From positions 1,302,001-1,366,000 of the forward strand of contig BCKC01000002.1 in assembly GCA_001600455.1 (NCBI GenBank): 64,000 nucleotides of DNA, written 5' to 3'. How positions within the stretch are numbered: the stretch's first letter is position 1; each line of letters opens with the position of its first letter. This document shows, piece by piece, positions 38,335-50,674 of the stretch. Made by a program: the position numbers and the translations under genes. Under the pieces are notes generated by a model. It was not told the DNA's origin and ran no database searches. It saw only the letters and a list, made by a program, of their open reading frames with translations. The DNA is from Endocalyx cinctus (lineage: Eukaryota > Ascomycota > Sordariomycetes > Amphisphaeriales > Apiosporaceae).

Positions 38335-38717
38335 TGTCCTACCTATCCTCGATGTCAGGGACTTAAAAGAGATGAATAATTATATTTCATGTAGGATTAT
38401 AAGGACAAAATAGATGATGTTACTCTATTTTAAACGAATGATCCCCTCTATAAATACAAAAGACGGCACCCATGCCGATCGAGATGTTATAACTAGGTAA
38501 ATCCTCAAGCAAAACAAAGTGGGTAAAACCTATCAGGTCATTATTATCATCGCAGACGTTATTGGTGGCATGGTGGGGTTGAATAGAGGGGCAGAGGGAT
38601 TAGCTCAATGACGCTGAAGCTTAGGGTCAGCGAAATCGGCGTAACATTAAATTTTATTCTTCATTAAAAATACTATAAGTAAAATAGCATAGCAGTAGAC
38701 CACAATCGCGATACTTT

Positions 38718-39715
38718 TCAAATGCCCTTTAAAAACTTCACAACCGTGTCTGCTAACCAGCTTTGCGATTCCGGCTCATCAACCCTGTGACCAGCTCCCG
38801 GAATTGTTCCTGAAAGCTCGCTGGCGATACCCGGCTTGCAAAGAGATATCCAATGTTTGACAAGACCCTCCTTGTCGACAGAACTAGGCACGTACTCGTC
38901 GTTCCCTGAATGTAGCATAAGGATTGGTTTATCTACTCGTTGCCAATATGGTTTGGCCACATCGTCTGTGAGCTCGGGCGAGAAGTAATTGTCCTCTCCA
39001 CTGTAAAAAAAAAAAAAAAAAAAAAAGTGGTTAATAGCGTAATACCGACTAGCGAAGGCAGAAAGCCGACAAAGAAAATAATGAGTATATATTAGAGAAA
39101 GGTCACATACTCCATAGCAGCTAAAGCGTACCACCGAAAAGCAGATATCGGAGTATCTTTAAAGGGACTAGCGACCTGTTCGACGGGAAGGCGATCGGCT
39201 CCCTTGCCAGCGGCGATCATAGCCTTCGCCACTTCGGTGCTCTCGTCCAACTTGCTTACGGTCATGTCCATCACGAGGGCATCCCGATCGCAGGCCGGCG
39301 CTTGTAAGATATATCCATCGACCGGCGCTAGGCCGTGAGAGGGCTGCGTATATTCCATGCAATCCTGGCTTCCCGTCGAGTGACCCATGAGGACGATCTT
39401 CCTTCTCCCGATGCCCCTGAGATACTCGACCAAGGCCGAGATGTCGGCCACGTCGTCCACGAGGCGGGAGAAACCCCAGGCGGAAAATGAGCTCTTCAGC
39501 CGGAACTCGAAGACGGAGTAACTTAGGCCCGGCTCCGATTTTAACCGCGCAGCAATGTTCCTGGGGTAGGGAACGGAGTGTGGGCCGTCTCCTAACCCGC
39601 CTATGAATACGAGCGCGTTTTTCGCGTCATTGAGGCCGATCTCGTACGCACATGCGTCCGGGGTGGGGGAAGGGAATGGGTGGACGGTGGTAGTGAAAGT
39701 TGTGGACGGAGGCAT
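38718..39715 (-). CDS. DUF1749 alpha/beta hydrolase (SidJ/UPF0613 family)
   Basis: Serine hydrolase of the DUF1749 family, which includes the Aspergillus fusarinine C esterase SidJ and the fission-yeast UPF0613 proteins. Exons are 39111-39715 and 38718-39000, joined in phase 2 to give AAMDGEDNYFSP; the product has 295 residues, the normal length. The nucleophile elbow is GHSTGSQD with Ser113; the C-terminal exon brings the likely acid in HSGNDEYVP and the histidine in GAGHRVD, so the triad is complete. An early VFIGGLGDGP motif fits the oxyanion region. No signal peptide is visible, suggesting an intracellular enzyme. The intron contains a 22-nt homopolymer next to the 3' splice site. Its promoter is divergent from tti1 over 579 bp. 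A role in siderophore hydrolysis is only one possibility, since no siderophore gene is nearby. Confidence 0.87.
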
Positions 39716-40294
39716 GATATTTTCTTGATCCTGCTTAATGTTATTAAAGTCTCGCCGGAATAATCTAAACTTGTATATGCTTCGTAGACCAAATAGTGTT
39801 GTGGGTAAAAGGTTGGTGGGTTGATATCGATGCTAAAAGGTGTGTATAGAAATATGCGTGAATAGACGAATAAAATTAGGTGAGGAATAGGGCTATGATA
39901 TAGGGACCGTTACAGTACAAACACACTCAGTACGTTAACGGCAACTTTGAATCATTATCGCAAACTATTCCGTACATCCATGGATATATGATATATTTTC
40001 TTAGCTTTAAATTATTATTCAAATAACAATACTTATCTATCATAACTCTTCAAATAATAATAATACACAATTAAAACGCTTGAAATCCGGTAGTTGGATA
40101 TGAATATAGCTTAATTACTTACCTTTTATTCAATACTTGTAGTTAAGGTCAGCTACCTAAAGCCACGCTGTGAATAGGCACTAAAGGTTATGTCATCTCA
40201 TCCATTTTTCGCCCGAGATATTGGCATTGAACCAAGTCGACAATAATCACCAAATCATAGCCAGACAAGCTCTATCCCTTACCAGACGGCAGAC
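39716..40294. promoter_or_regulatory. Divergent intergenic region, DUF1749 hydrolase / tti1
   Basis: A compact AT-rich region of 579 bp that must serve both genes. No gene or recognised operator is seen. Confidence 0.5.
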
Positions 40295-43200
40295 ATGAAT
40301 AATAATAGCTCATCCCCAAGGAATGAGTTTTTTAAACAGGTGTGAATTAAATGCTATTCGATATCTCTTGTCTCATAACCCCACGGTTTTTATATCGTAG
40401 TGAATCCGGTCAAAAACTAATACGGCTACAGCTCAAACCGCCATGCGTGTCTATCAATAACTTAGTTGTCCGCTCATCTGACAAAAAACAAAGCGCAAGA
40501 GATTTAATCAAAGTGACAGAGGAACTCTACCAAATATTAAATCGACAGATCGAGCAAGACAAGTCTGTATTGGATGAGAAGTTGGCTGAATATGTCTTCT
40601 TTCCTCTATCCAACATCCTGAAAAATCAAAATGACTATCCTATCCTTCTGACCGAATTAGTCATCAAATGCCTAAGGCTACTGATTCAATATGGATGGAA
40701 GAGTAAAATCCAGAGCGACCTTGCTCATCAGCTTCTCATTTTGCTTACTTTCATAATCGGCGGCGTCCCTGGTCAAGAGAGGAAAGAGCGCATCCCCGAA
40801 GAAACGAAATTAGAGGCTTTCAAAACCCTCGCCGTTCTGGTCAGAGCTTGGACATCCTCATCTTCTGGCGCAGCTGCCTTGACTGAGACGAATGCTATTC
40901 CCGCTTTAGGCCATGCCGTCACTGTTGTTTTAGATGGCGCATCTGACGGCGAGACGCCTGAGATCCAGTGCGCCGCCCTTCAGACGCTCGATGCATTTTT
41001 TACCTCTATCAAAGACCAGTCGGCTTTAGCTACTTTTCTACCCAGGGTTGTCTCTGTCCTCGGCAGATTACTGACCCCTCCTGCGGCAATGAAGACGCAG
41101 AGAAGAGTTCTAGTTAACGGCATAGCTACGTTACAGCTTGTTCTTACTAGGGTCGTCGGAGACCTGAAGCTCACGGGGATACTGAAAACTCCGTTACAAG
41201 ATAAGACAGACAAGGAAGCTGAAGAAAAGATACTCACACGCTCCTGGCTCAACGCATCCACGGCCAAAATAAAACTGGCCCTTGCCAGTGTATTAAAGCT
41301 GCGAACCCATGATTCGGACGACGTTCGGTCTGCCTTGGAAAAGTTTTGCATTGTTCTTCTCGATGAATGTCACCAGTCCCTAGCAGATTCTGCACCCCTT
41401 CTGGTCGAAACTGCAATGATTCTCACTGAGATTGAGAAAGAGAGGTCAATCCACGAGACATCTTTGAGTGATCTGGCTAGGATCTACCCCGAACTGACAG
41501 ATACCATCAAAAATACCATCTACAACTGGGTTACAAGTTTGGCTCGAATATTGCAATCGAGTGACGAGAGAGTCAAGCAACGAGCGATCCAAAACCTCCT
41601 GAAAGGACAGTACTTTATTGACGACTTGCAAATTGACTCGTCCATCTTGGATGACTCACTAGCAGCCTCGCTCCGTGATGGCATCACTACACTGATGCTA
41701 TCATCTAAACAGAATACCGTGATTTCTGAGCTTCCTTCTCAGGCCATGGAACTACAGAGAATGAGTCTGGCTCAGACAACTGAGGCTGTTAGTTTCCAGC
41801 CAATTCTTATCTCTCAAGAAAACGAACGGACTACGCGCTCAGCTGTTCTTGACTTTATAACGAGAATAGGGTCTATCTCTCAACCGGGGAAGCTCGCAAG
41901 TGAAATGTTGGGTTATGTCCGTGAATCCACCGGCCCAAGTCAGGTAGCATCATACTGGCTAGCATTTGAACTCGTCAAAGCGACTTTTGAGCGGTCTTCC
42001 GATCTCGATGAATTCCTCGATCTGAGCACCGTCGAAGCGTCAGATAGGGATGAGTCTGTTTTCGACGAGATATACTCTTTTTCTGTTACAATTCTGGATT
42101 CGCATGCCGATATGGATGAAATGGACTGGAGAATGCAGGCATTGGCATTAGAAGTCACCACATTCGCCGCTTCTAGGATGGGGGAAGGCTTTCGTCCCGA
42201 ACTGATTGATGTGCTATACCCTATAGCAACATTTCTCGGGTCAGAGGTAGCTCAGTTACGAGATCATGCAATTATCAGCCTCAATAACATAGCAGCGTCG
42301 TGCGGTTACTCTAATGTTGCGGATCTGATCGTCGACAACGTTGACTACATGGTTAACTCCGTCTCCCTACGGCTGAACACTTTTGATATAACGCCAGCCT
42401 CGACCCAAGTCCTACGGATGATGATTAAGCTGACCAGGCCAAAAGTAATACCTTATCTAGACGATGTTGTCGGGTCCATCTTCGTCGCTCTTGATAATTA
42501 CCACGGATACACCTCGTTCGTCGAGAACCTGTTCTCCGTGTTAACAGAAGTTGTAGACCAAGGAGCTAAATCTGACAAATTGCTCATAGAAGATATGAAA
42601 TCCAAAAAAGTAAACCATCGAAAAGCGCCTCCGCAGATAACTACCACGGAAGATATATGTGGGATCCTGAACGATCGGGCTGAGCGAAAGAAGAGAAGGC
42701 ACGACGAGATGAAAAGCGATCAAGATTTCGAGCGACACCCCAAACGGCCGTGGAAAGAGGCCAAGGAACCTAAGCCCCAAGACGAAGACGGCGACGAAGA
42801 AGAATCCAACGCCGAAGTGGAAAAGCCGCCCCCGCCTAAAACGCCTACATTTCAAATATTGGCGCGTATTACAAATCTCACGCAAAACTACCTAACCTCA
42901 CCGACACCCACCCTCCGTAGATCCCTCTTGGAATTGCTGACGACCGTCTGCCCGGCGCTGGCGGCGGACGAGGAAGCCTTCCTACCGCTGGTCAACTCTG
43001 TTTGGCCCGTGCTCGTGGAGAGGCTGTACGACCCGGAGACCTTCGTCGTCGTGGCGGCTTGCAGAGCGCTGTCGGCGCTCTGCGAAAGCGCCGGAGACTT
43101 CCTCGGAACGCGTATCAAGACCGAGTGGTGGGATAACCTGGGCAAGTGGTGTCGAAAGGCGAAGGCGGACGCGACGGCGGTTAAGAAGCAGCAGAGTCGG

Positions 43201-43671
43201 AAGGAGATGGTGTCCTCTCGCGGATTCGACGCCGCGAGAAAGGGGGGAAATAACATATCGGAAATCGTCATCCCCATCCGCTCTCAGGACGGGGATTTAG
43301 TATCGAATCCTAGGGATAAGACGACGACGACGACGGTAGTCGGCAAGTCGAGCGTCGTCGCGACGGCCGACGGGCTGGGCAAGTTCACGCAGGCCGCGCA
43401 GGCGTGGGAGGCAGCCCAGGATCTCCTCGTGGCCGTCGTCTCGTTCGTGACGGTAGACGACGACATCTTCGACCAGATCCTGTCCCTCCTGGCAGACGTC
43501 CTCCCCTCCAAGTCTGACGTCAGGGAAGCGCTCGAGGCCGTCGACGCGGACGCGGTCTGGCTATCGATGTACGAGCGGGGTCTATCGAGGGAGGCATCAT
43601 CATCATCCGTCGTCGTCGCTAAACCAATCATGGACGATGGGACGACGTTCGTCGACGTGCTAGAAGTTTAG
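40295..43671 (+). CDS. tti1: Tti1, HEAT-repeat subunit of the Tel2-Tti1-Tti2 complex
   Basis: Co-chaperone subunit that stabilises PIKK kinases (TOR, ATM, ATR and others). Exon 1 is 40295-40339 and encodes MNNNSSSPRNEFFKQ; exon 2 is 40432-43671. The 92-nt intron has a CTAAT branch site and ends CTACAG. Splicing gives FFKQLKPPCVSINNLV, the expected start for Tti1, whereas the unspliced upstream frame adds an unrelated segment. The product has 1,094 residues, made mostly of amphipathic helix pairs typical of HEAT repeats. A charged, disordered insert (about 750-825, KKRRHDEMKSD and acidic runs) precedes the C-terminal HEAT block. From about 42890 to the stop the GC content rises sharply. There is no catalytic motif. 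The family call rests on the N-terminal motif, length and repeat architecture; another long HEAT protein is less likely. Confidence 0.86.
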
Positions 43672-46600
43672 TTTTTTTGCCCCGGGCCTTTTTTACTTAG
43701 CTTCTTCTTAAATAATACGGTAGTTTCATTTAATAAGTCGAGTTAATTCGTTTTTTTTTTTTTTTCGCGTGGGTTTTTTATTTAGTTTCGGCGCTTTTCT
43801 TTACGCGTTCTTGAATTAATTAAGCTCCCGCCGAACAACGGGGGCCTAGATCTTTTAAGAATGGCCAGGCATCGAACTCGGTTCTTGTCTCTCGGCCAAT
43901 TTTCTTACTCTAGCTTTTCTGAAACTCCTAGCATGCCTTTTTTTTTTTCTTCTTCTCTTATCTCTGTTCGTATTCTCATTGGTGATTAATTACGGCGACG
44001 GGCGAGAATATTCTTTCGTCGGAGAGGCTGCGTTAACATCTACTGTCACTTACTCGTTGATGATGCTATTTCCTGTTTTGTTAGAGCCCCGGTAGGAGAA
44101 GTGAAGTAAGTATAAGATTACGCGAATGGGTAGTAGTGTAGTTTTGGTAGAGTTCTATGAGCGCTTTGAATCTTCCTCCGCCTTGATTTCTCTCTCTCCT
44201 GTTTCTCTCTTTTACTCACTCTCGCCCTGGCCATATCCATAAACAAAAATCAGAAAAAATAACTAGGTTAGTGTAGTAGCATTGATATTTTTTTTTTCGT
44301 CCTAACTTCTGTGCACGATACTACATCACCGACTTACTAGTAAGGATAATAGTTCCAAAATAAACACCACTTTCCACGTGTGGTACACTAACCTAGGATC
44401 CATGGATATTTAGCTTTTTTTTTTTTCTCGCCTTTCCCTCCCCCCGTCTGGTTTCTTTTCCGGGGTATGCGTGGTCGAAGGCTTATAATGGATGATAATT
44501 ACCACGCAGATTGATTACGTTAAGAACGATGATTTGGGAATCGACAACGAAAGAAGAGGCTCCGCCGTACCTACGGTATGTAATGTGTGAATATGGGGTA
44601 TTATCCACGGATATTACTATGAATGCATGCATATGGACATACCGCACGCGACATCAAAAGTCGGTAGTTTTAAAGTTTAGAGAGAAAGGTTAACACGTAA
44701 GATGTCTAAATTTGGGACGTGAGTTTAGGTAGAGATAGGTAAAGATTTTCCCAAAAGGATGGAAGGGAAGGGAAGGGAGGGATTCTTGCTAGTGTACAGG
44801 GCAGCGCAAGGGTGATTAATGAATGAATGAAGCTTCTTGGAGAAAGTATATATGCATGTGCTTCTTTTTTTAACGAAACGGGAACAATAGCGTAGTAGAT
44901 GGAACATGACCCGGCGACGACATTGACAAGAGATTGGTGCTGTTCGATATAGTAGGAGTAGGATCTGATTTAGCTAGCTCACGATCCAGCCCGGCTGCGT
45001 ATCTCCCTGATTACTATTCTCATATCAAGATATCTAAATAAAGTATGACAAGGCTCTTATCAAATATACTACACCGCGATAACTGAAGCTAGAAAATCGT
45101 ACTAAGCTAAGAAAGATATATAGGTACATATGGATTCTATTTCTGGTCGCGTGTGCTTTTACTCTATCCAGTTATAGGCATAGTATCGAACCCCGTTACC
45201 AAGGAAAGCAAGTGAAGGGAGAAGATTTAAAAATATCTTCAAGAAACAACTAACGCCAGAAACTTCAGTTTAACTGGGAGGCTGGCTGATAAGAAAACCT
45301 TCGCTCGTAGAGAGGGATGTGGGGGGAGAGCTTGAAAATGAAATTGGCCAAAGGGAGAATTGACTAATACTTGTTCTTATTCCATTTGTTAGGATGTCGA
45401 TCTCAGATATACGGGAAAAAAAAAAAAAAAAAAACAAGAGCTAGAACGTAACTTGATAATCAATCGGTCTACAGTAGCGTAGTGTGGAAAGTTCTGGGAT
45501 CAGACGATCATCTGGCGATTGATTATTGTGTGTACATGTATGTATGCATAGAAACCAGGAAACATAATGATTCGCCTCGCCACACTCAGCTCTGAATCAA
45601 TAAATAAAACGTGTCAAGAGAGGGGAAAATGCTACGACGGATGGCGCGAGACGTGCGTCGGCCGGATTAAGTTGGGCACTTTTTGGTATCGTTGGTTATT
45701 AATCCGTTTTGCACCATTTGTTCTTTGCGACGGCCATACCTACCGACGCAAAAAGTGATGATAATCATGATGATGAGACATTCAAGGATTTCACCGAAAG
45801 TAAAGACAGGGGTCACGTCACGAGACGTCGTCGTGTTGAAAAAATGAAAAACCGGAACGGAGAAACATCAGACATGTTCCTTTCAGCTCGGTCTTCTAGA
45901 ACATTACCCGCCGTTCTAGAGTGTGCATATGACGATAAAAGACGAGAAAAAAACATCCAATCAATTACATGAATGATCCCAACAAGCCGGCTCCGCGAAT
46001 GAGACTGCATGAATGCATGAGAGGGAAAAAAAACAACAACAGCAACGGTATGGTGTGTACGGAGGTAAAGCCGTTTTTCGTTTTTGCGTGTTCAGGTGCA
46101 TATACGCAGTAGTCGGTACGACGCTAGAAAACAGAGAACTCGATTCGACCAATCAATCGTGGAACCAAAGACAAGATAAACCCCTGCTACATCTTTATAG
46201 GTGGAGTAGGAACCGTTTCCGGTTGAAAGCTCCTGTTCGTTCGCCTACTCCGAACGAAAGAGAGAGAGGGAGAAAAGAGAGAGTGAGTGAGAGAGCTGAC
46301 AAAGCCATCGGCTAGGTTAGCCAGTAGTTTTGATCGGGGAGAATCTCCAGAAAGGGTGTTCATGTGCCGCTGGAGCGAAAGCGAAAATAACGTAAGGCCC
46401 GGTCCAGTTCCTCTAGTGTAGACCCAGTTTGAAAGGAGGATTTTAGTGCGGTGAGATTTCAAAAAAAGGCTGACGCGTGTTGGTCGAATAGAATGAGATT
46501 TGAGATGAGATGAGTACAGAAGTAGATGATTTAGTGTATAATTGCCTGGTAAGGTGGGTTGATATGCCCCTCTGCCCCATCTAGCCTTATCAGTTGTTAT

Positions 46601-46882
46601 AATTGATAATATCTACACGTTATTTATTTATTGTATTCTATTTTACTAGACGTATGTATTTCGTTATTTTTGTGTTTTACTTACTGGATTATCCATTCAC
46701 TCACTTATTCAGCGCCGCTAATTGGTATGTAAGAAAGAGGATTCAATTTCACATACGGAGTATATCATTCAGATTCGTTCTAGTGTATGAGACCGAGCTC
46801 CTCACCTTAACCCACCCCGGCGCATGTTCGTTCCATATTCCCCAGGTTCCTTGCAGGTAGTAAGAGTATGTATACGTTTTTC

Positions 46883-46930
46883 CGTATGTACGTATGTACG
46901 TATGTACGTATGTACGTATGTACGTATGTA
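46883..46930. repeat. (GTATGTAC)n tandem repeat
   Basis: Six near-perfect copies of the 8-nt unit GTATGTAC. The unit contains the palindrome GTAC, so the array can fold on itself. Confidence 0.93.
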
Positions 46931-48178
46931 CTACACGAGACTAACGGGAAAGGCTTCAAAGGCACCAAGACTAACGAAAGTATCCATGGGTAAAAATCTA
47001 TCTAAAAAAGTAACGTTTTGCTGAATGTTTCTTGGCCAAAGCTGCTTATTTGAATCTATCCAATTAGCATAAGAATAACTATCTCGAGAAAAGCCTATGC
47101 TTTCTGATCTTTTTACTGTCCAGGATATACAGTAGATGGAATGACGAGAGATCGTCAGATGCGTACATAAGAGGTGGGGTGGGGTTGGTGAGGAGACTTC
47201 ACGATTCTTTTTGAAACAACCCCCCCATTTTACGCCCAGGCTGGAGTTGATTTCGGTAAAGAGTCGTGGCGAAAAAAAAAAAGAAATTGATGTAAGATCT
47301 AACCGCTAATGACGCGAGTGATGGATACTTTACTTGTATGTATCCATACTATACACAGTACGAAGCTTACCGATGGATTATTTCTAGCTAAGCATTTCGA
47401 TCTTTAAAGTGATCCGATCCAAGAGACTTTAGTGTAAATATGTAGATAATTTGGGTTTTCTGAATACATACGTACGGCAGAAGTAAAGTAGGAAGAAAGA
47501 AGACGACATTCAGATTCCCGCTACGTTCAAATGCGCCGCTGAAACGCATTGAACCGTACATGGATTTTGAAGTTAAGCTTCTTAAATCGACTTCTTGTTC
47601 CTCAAAATCCCCACACGTTGCCTGTCCTCCATCGTTCGCCCAGACTGACTAACGGGCAAAAAAGGAGCACAGAGGAACTTGGACCCGTGGACTTAACTAC
47701 TGATCAGCCGCATAGTAACTGTAACTTCATAATTACTTCTTAAAAAAAACATATTGTTAGTAAGGCTGGGGAGGAGGACTCGGAGCGTTGGCTGCATCGC
47801 GCAAACTAAACCTATTTTATTATTACTGCGTGTTATTATTTTTAATCGAGTGTCCCCGCTGCTAATGTTGTGAATTTCTCCCACATGAAATAGCCCTAGT
47901 AAAATGTGATACTTGTAAATAGTAAAGCTGTACGCAGCACTCGTCACACTTACAATACTGTACATACTTTGTATATATATATGTACAGCATGTACTAATA
48001 ACTGAGCTCTCTCCACCGGGGAGAAAATGTCGATCCCCTAGACCGATCTTTCTTTTGGAATGGGTATTATAATGTACATACGTAGCATAGTCTTAGTCCA
48101 AGTTTTTTTTGCTGCGTTACATTTCTAATAAGCCGGTGGCGATTATATACTACATCACACTATGCGCGCAGCTGAAGG

Positions 48179-48198
48179 NGGGNTCCNNNCCCCCCCCN
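48179..48198. other. Ambiguous bases (N) in a G/C homopolymer
   Basis: Ns at 48179, 48183, 48187-48189 and 48198 surround long C runs. They are unresolved consensus positions in an intergenic region, not a coding break. Confidence 0.9.
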
Positions 48199-49627
48199 CT
48201 TCCCCCCCCCCCCCCAGATAGCGAGGAGGCGAAGAGACGAATCCTTCTAGAAACTCTGATGGAAAAGTGTAACACCTCCCCGTGTGGTAGATAGGTAACT
48301 AGGGAGTTCCGGAGTGGATCATACACGCCTACTCCGTACATTACGCCGAAATGCAAGGGTGCGGCGGCGCGCATTTCCAATTAATTTACGATTTTACGCA
48401 TGATATGATGTTGTTTGATACGATATCAAGCAAAATCAATGGATGACGAAGGTTGAGGATTAAGCAGGTTGGACGCATTGAGCATGAATATACGGTACTA
48501 GATTGGATAGCATCCATATCCGTCTAACCAACCAATTGAACACACATGAGATTTATCAAAGCAGCAATGGTGATGAATTACGGGCCATTGTCCTCGTGGG
48601 GAAGTTGAAGTAGTACGGGTCGAATTGAATACTGTACACTAATAGTACGAAACTGGGCGAAATTGAATTGAAAATGAGACGAAAAGGTACGATGAAAAAG
48701 AAAAGATCCATCACGACATACCACATACGCGCATCTCGTGTACGGGTATAGGGTAGTTAGACAGAAGTCCTATTCTAGGTACAGAGTTTTACCTGAAAAA
48801 GGTGAGGCCCTAGGACCAGGCTAGGCTGGAGACAGGTTCCCCTTACTACAGACCTTCCTAATTTGTAAAAGAATTTTGTTCTTATCTGTGGATCAAAGTG
48901 TACTGGCGGGGAATTCATAATTACTTCACACTTCAACTTGGTAGATTTAACTCCATTAGAGATAGCGTATGGGATTATCTCCATACGTAGCATTAAAGAA
49001 AAAGTAAAGAGGAACAAGAAAAAAAAAAAAAAAATAAGCAAAAGCCAAGAATAATATTTGATCAAATACTCGGTATAAAGATCTGAAATACTGTAAGTGA
49101 CGGGAATAACTAAGCTTAATTGGGATATTATCGACGGTGAGCCACTCGGATGGGTACACACTACAGACGAAATCACTAGGGATATTCGAGAGAGTTTATA
49201 TATGAACTTTTTAGGGAGTAGGTTGGAAACCCAGAGGGAAATAAAAATAAAAATAAAAAGAGATGATACATCGCTTACTTGAAGCTATCTAGACTGCTTA
49301 CATATACATATACCTAGGTACTTATATAGAATATGTAAATACCTAGAGGTTATCTTACTTGTAGAGCGTGAACTAACTACTTGTAATCCGCCGAGACTAA
49401 AGAGGTAATCCCAATATCTCACGCAAGTGCTCATTAACGCCGTGACTTGGCTTGGTAGGTTTACATTAGTTTGTGCTGAGTTGAGAATTAACCTTCGGAA
49501 GCTAAGTTTTGAATGGTCTTATCCATAGGTACGTACTGTACATATGTACTCCATACTATGTACGTTCGTAGCATACTTTTTATACGACGTTATGGTCTGA
49601 TATAGCACACATACGCAGTACAATAGA

Positions 49628-49713
49628 CCTAGACCTAGGCCTAGCGTAGTAGACCTAGCATACCTAGGTACCTAGCACCTAGGTCCACGGGTATAGGCCG
49701 ATACCACCTAGGT
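49628..49713. repeat. Cluster of CCTAG(G) motifs
   Basis: Eight CCTAG cores in about 86 bp, in both orientations, including one full TACCTAGGTA palindrome at 49661-49670. Spacing is irregular, so it is not a simple tandem repeat. Confidence 0.8.
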
Positions 49714-50483
49714 CCCCCTACTTGGGTTACATACTCAACAAGATTATAGTATATCAAATACTTCCCTTCCTCAAAAGAGGACATAGAGTACAGAGTAATA
49801 ATAATAGCATTATTATCTTTATTGGTAATACATAATCGACAATGTACAATAGACAATGGTCAAATATTATCCATTTACATATACTCAAGTATAATTGGTA
49901 GCATCTATCCTATCTAGATCAATTACAAAGATAAAATACACATGCAAATACGATAATACTAACTACTTAATATATAAGTACTTACACATATAAAGTTATA
50001 AGGGAGATTCGTCAAGTATAAAAAAAGACCAATAACGGACCGACCGCTGTATGTCTAAAACTTGGTGGGGAAGAGACAAACTCCATCCACGGATATCGAT
50101 TGGGTCCCCCTCCAACTAGTAAGTGATATTACCCGTAACAAGCATCTTCCTGGACCTCCTCGAGTATCCATGCTTTCTCTCCATATCCACTTCACTTTAA
50201 AATAACTGACCCATCGCCGGCGGAGGTAAGGGTCTTTCGTTACACAGACACGCGTGCCTATAGCGTAGGCGTAGATAACGCTTCGGTGGATTCTTTACAA
50301 AGTAAAACCAGTAATGCTTATTCTACCTGTCCTCGTAGGTAAAGCTAGAAGGGTAAGGCGAGAGGAGACAAGGGTAGGATAGCTTACCATAATGTAGGTA
50401 ACGGATAGTTACTGTGTAGATCGTATGTAACGCATGTAATGTACATACTTGCGTACATTACATTGCATTACATACATATATAT

Positions 50484-50599
50484 CTATCTTATCCCTCCTC
50501 CTCCTCTTTCTCTTTCCTTTTCCGATTCTCTCAAGCTTGCTTCGGATTTTCATTCCTTTTCTTTTTTTCTTCTTCTTCCCCCCTCCCCCCCTCTCATAA
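50484..50599 (+). promoter_or_regulatory. Pyrimidine-rich tract before the permease start
   Basis: A nearly unbroken C/T-rich tract ends about 75 nt before the permease ATG. Such tracts are common in the core promoters or leaders of well-expressed filamentous-fungal genes. Its placement is seen; its function is inferred. Confidence 0.4.
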
Positions 50600-50674
50600 A
50601 ATTACATACTCTCCCTTGGGATAGAAAAACAACAAGAAGAAGTGTAGTAGGAGAAAGGAAACCACAGAAGCGTC

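Larger units (their letters stand above)
43672..50674. other. Gene-free stretch, 7 kb
   Basis: The longest stretch without a gene. It holds simple repeats, T and A homopolymers, ambiguous bases around 48179-48198, a cluster of CCTAG motifs at 49628-49713, and TACGGAGTA-type motifs at 46754-46762 and 48330-48338. Frames such as 45567-45972, 46013-46462 and 48775-49176 have no recognisable protein features or splice structure. The last part is the promoter and leader of the permease. Non-coding RNAs cannot be excluded by eye. Confidence 0.55.

Noticed and set aside
40351..40431. Upstream extension of the tti1 frame (MLFDISCLITP...)
   Set aside because: This stretch is an intron: a better start at 40295 splices to FFKQLKPPCV, the conserved Tti1 N-terminus, with a CTAAT branch site.
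43284..43631. Antisense frame over the 3' end of tti1
   Set aside because: Ser/Thr/Val-rich product of GAC/GTC-rich coding sequence on the other strand.
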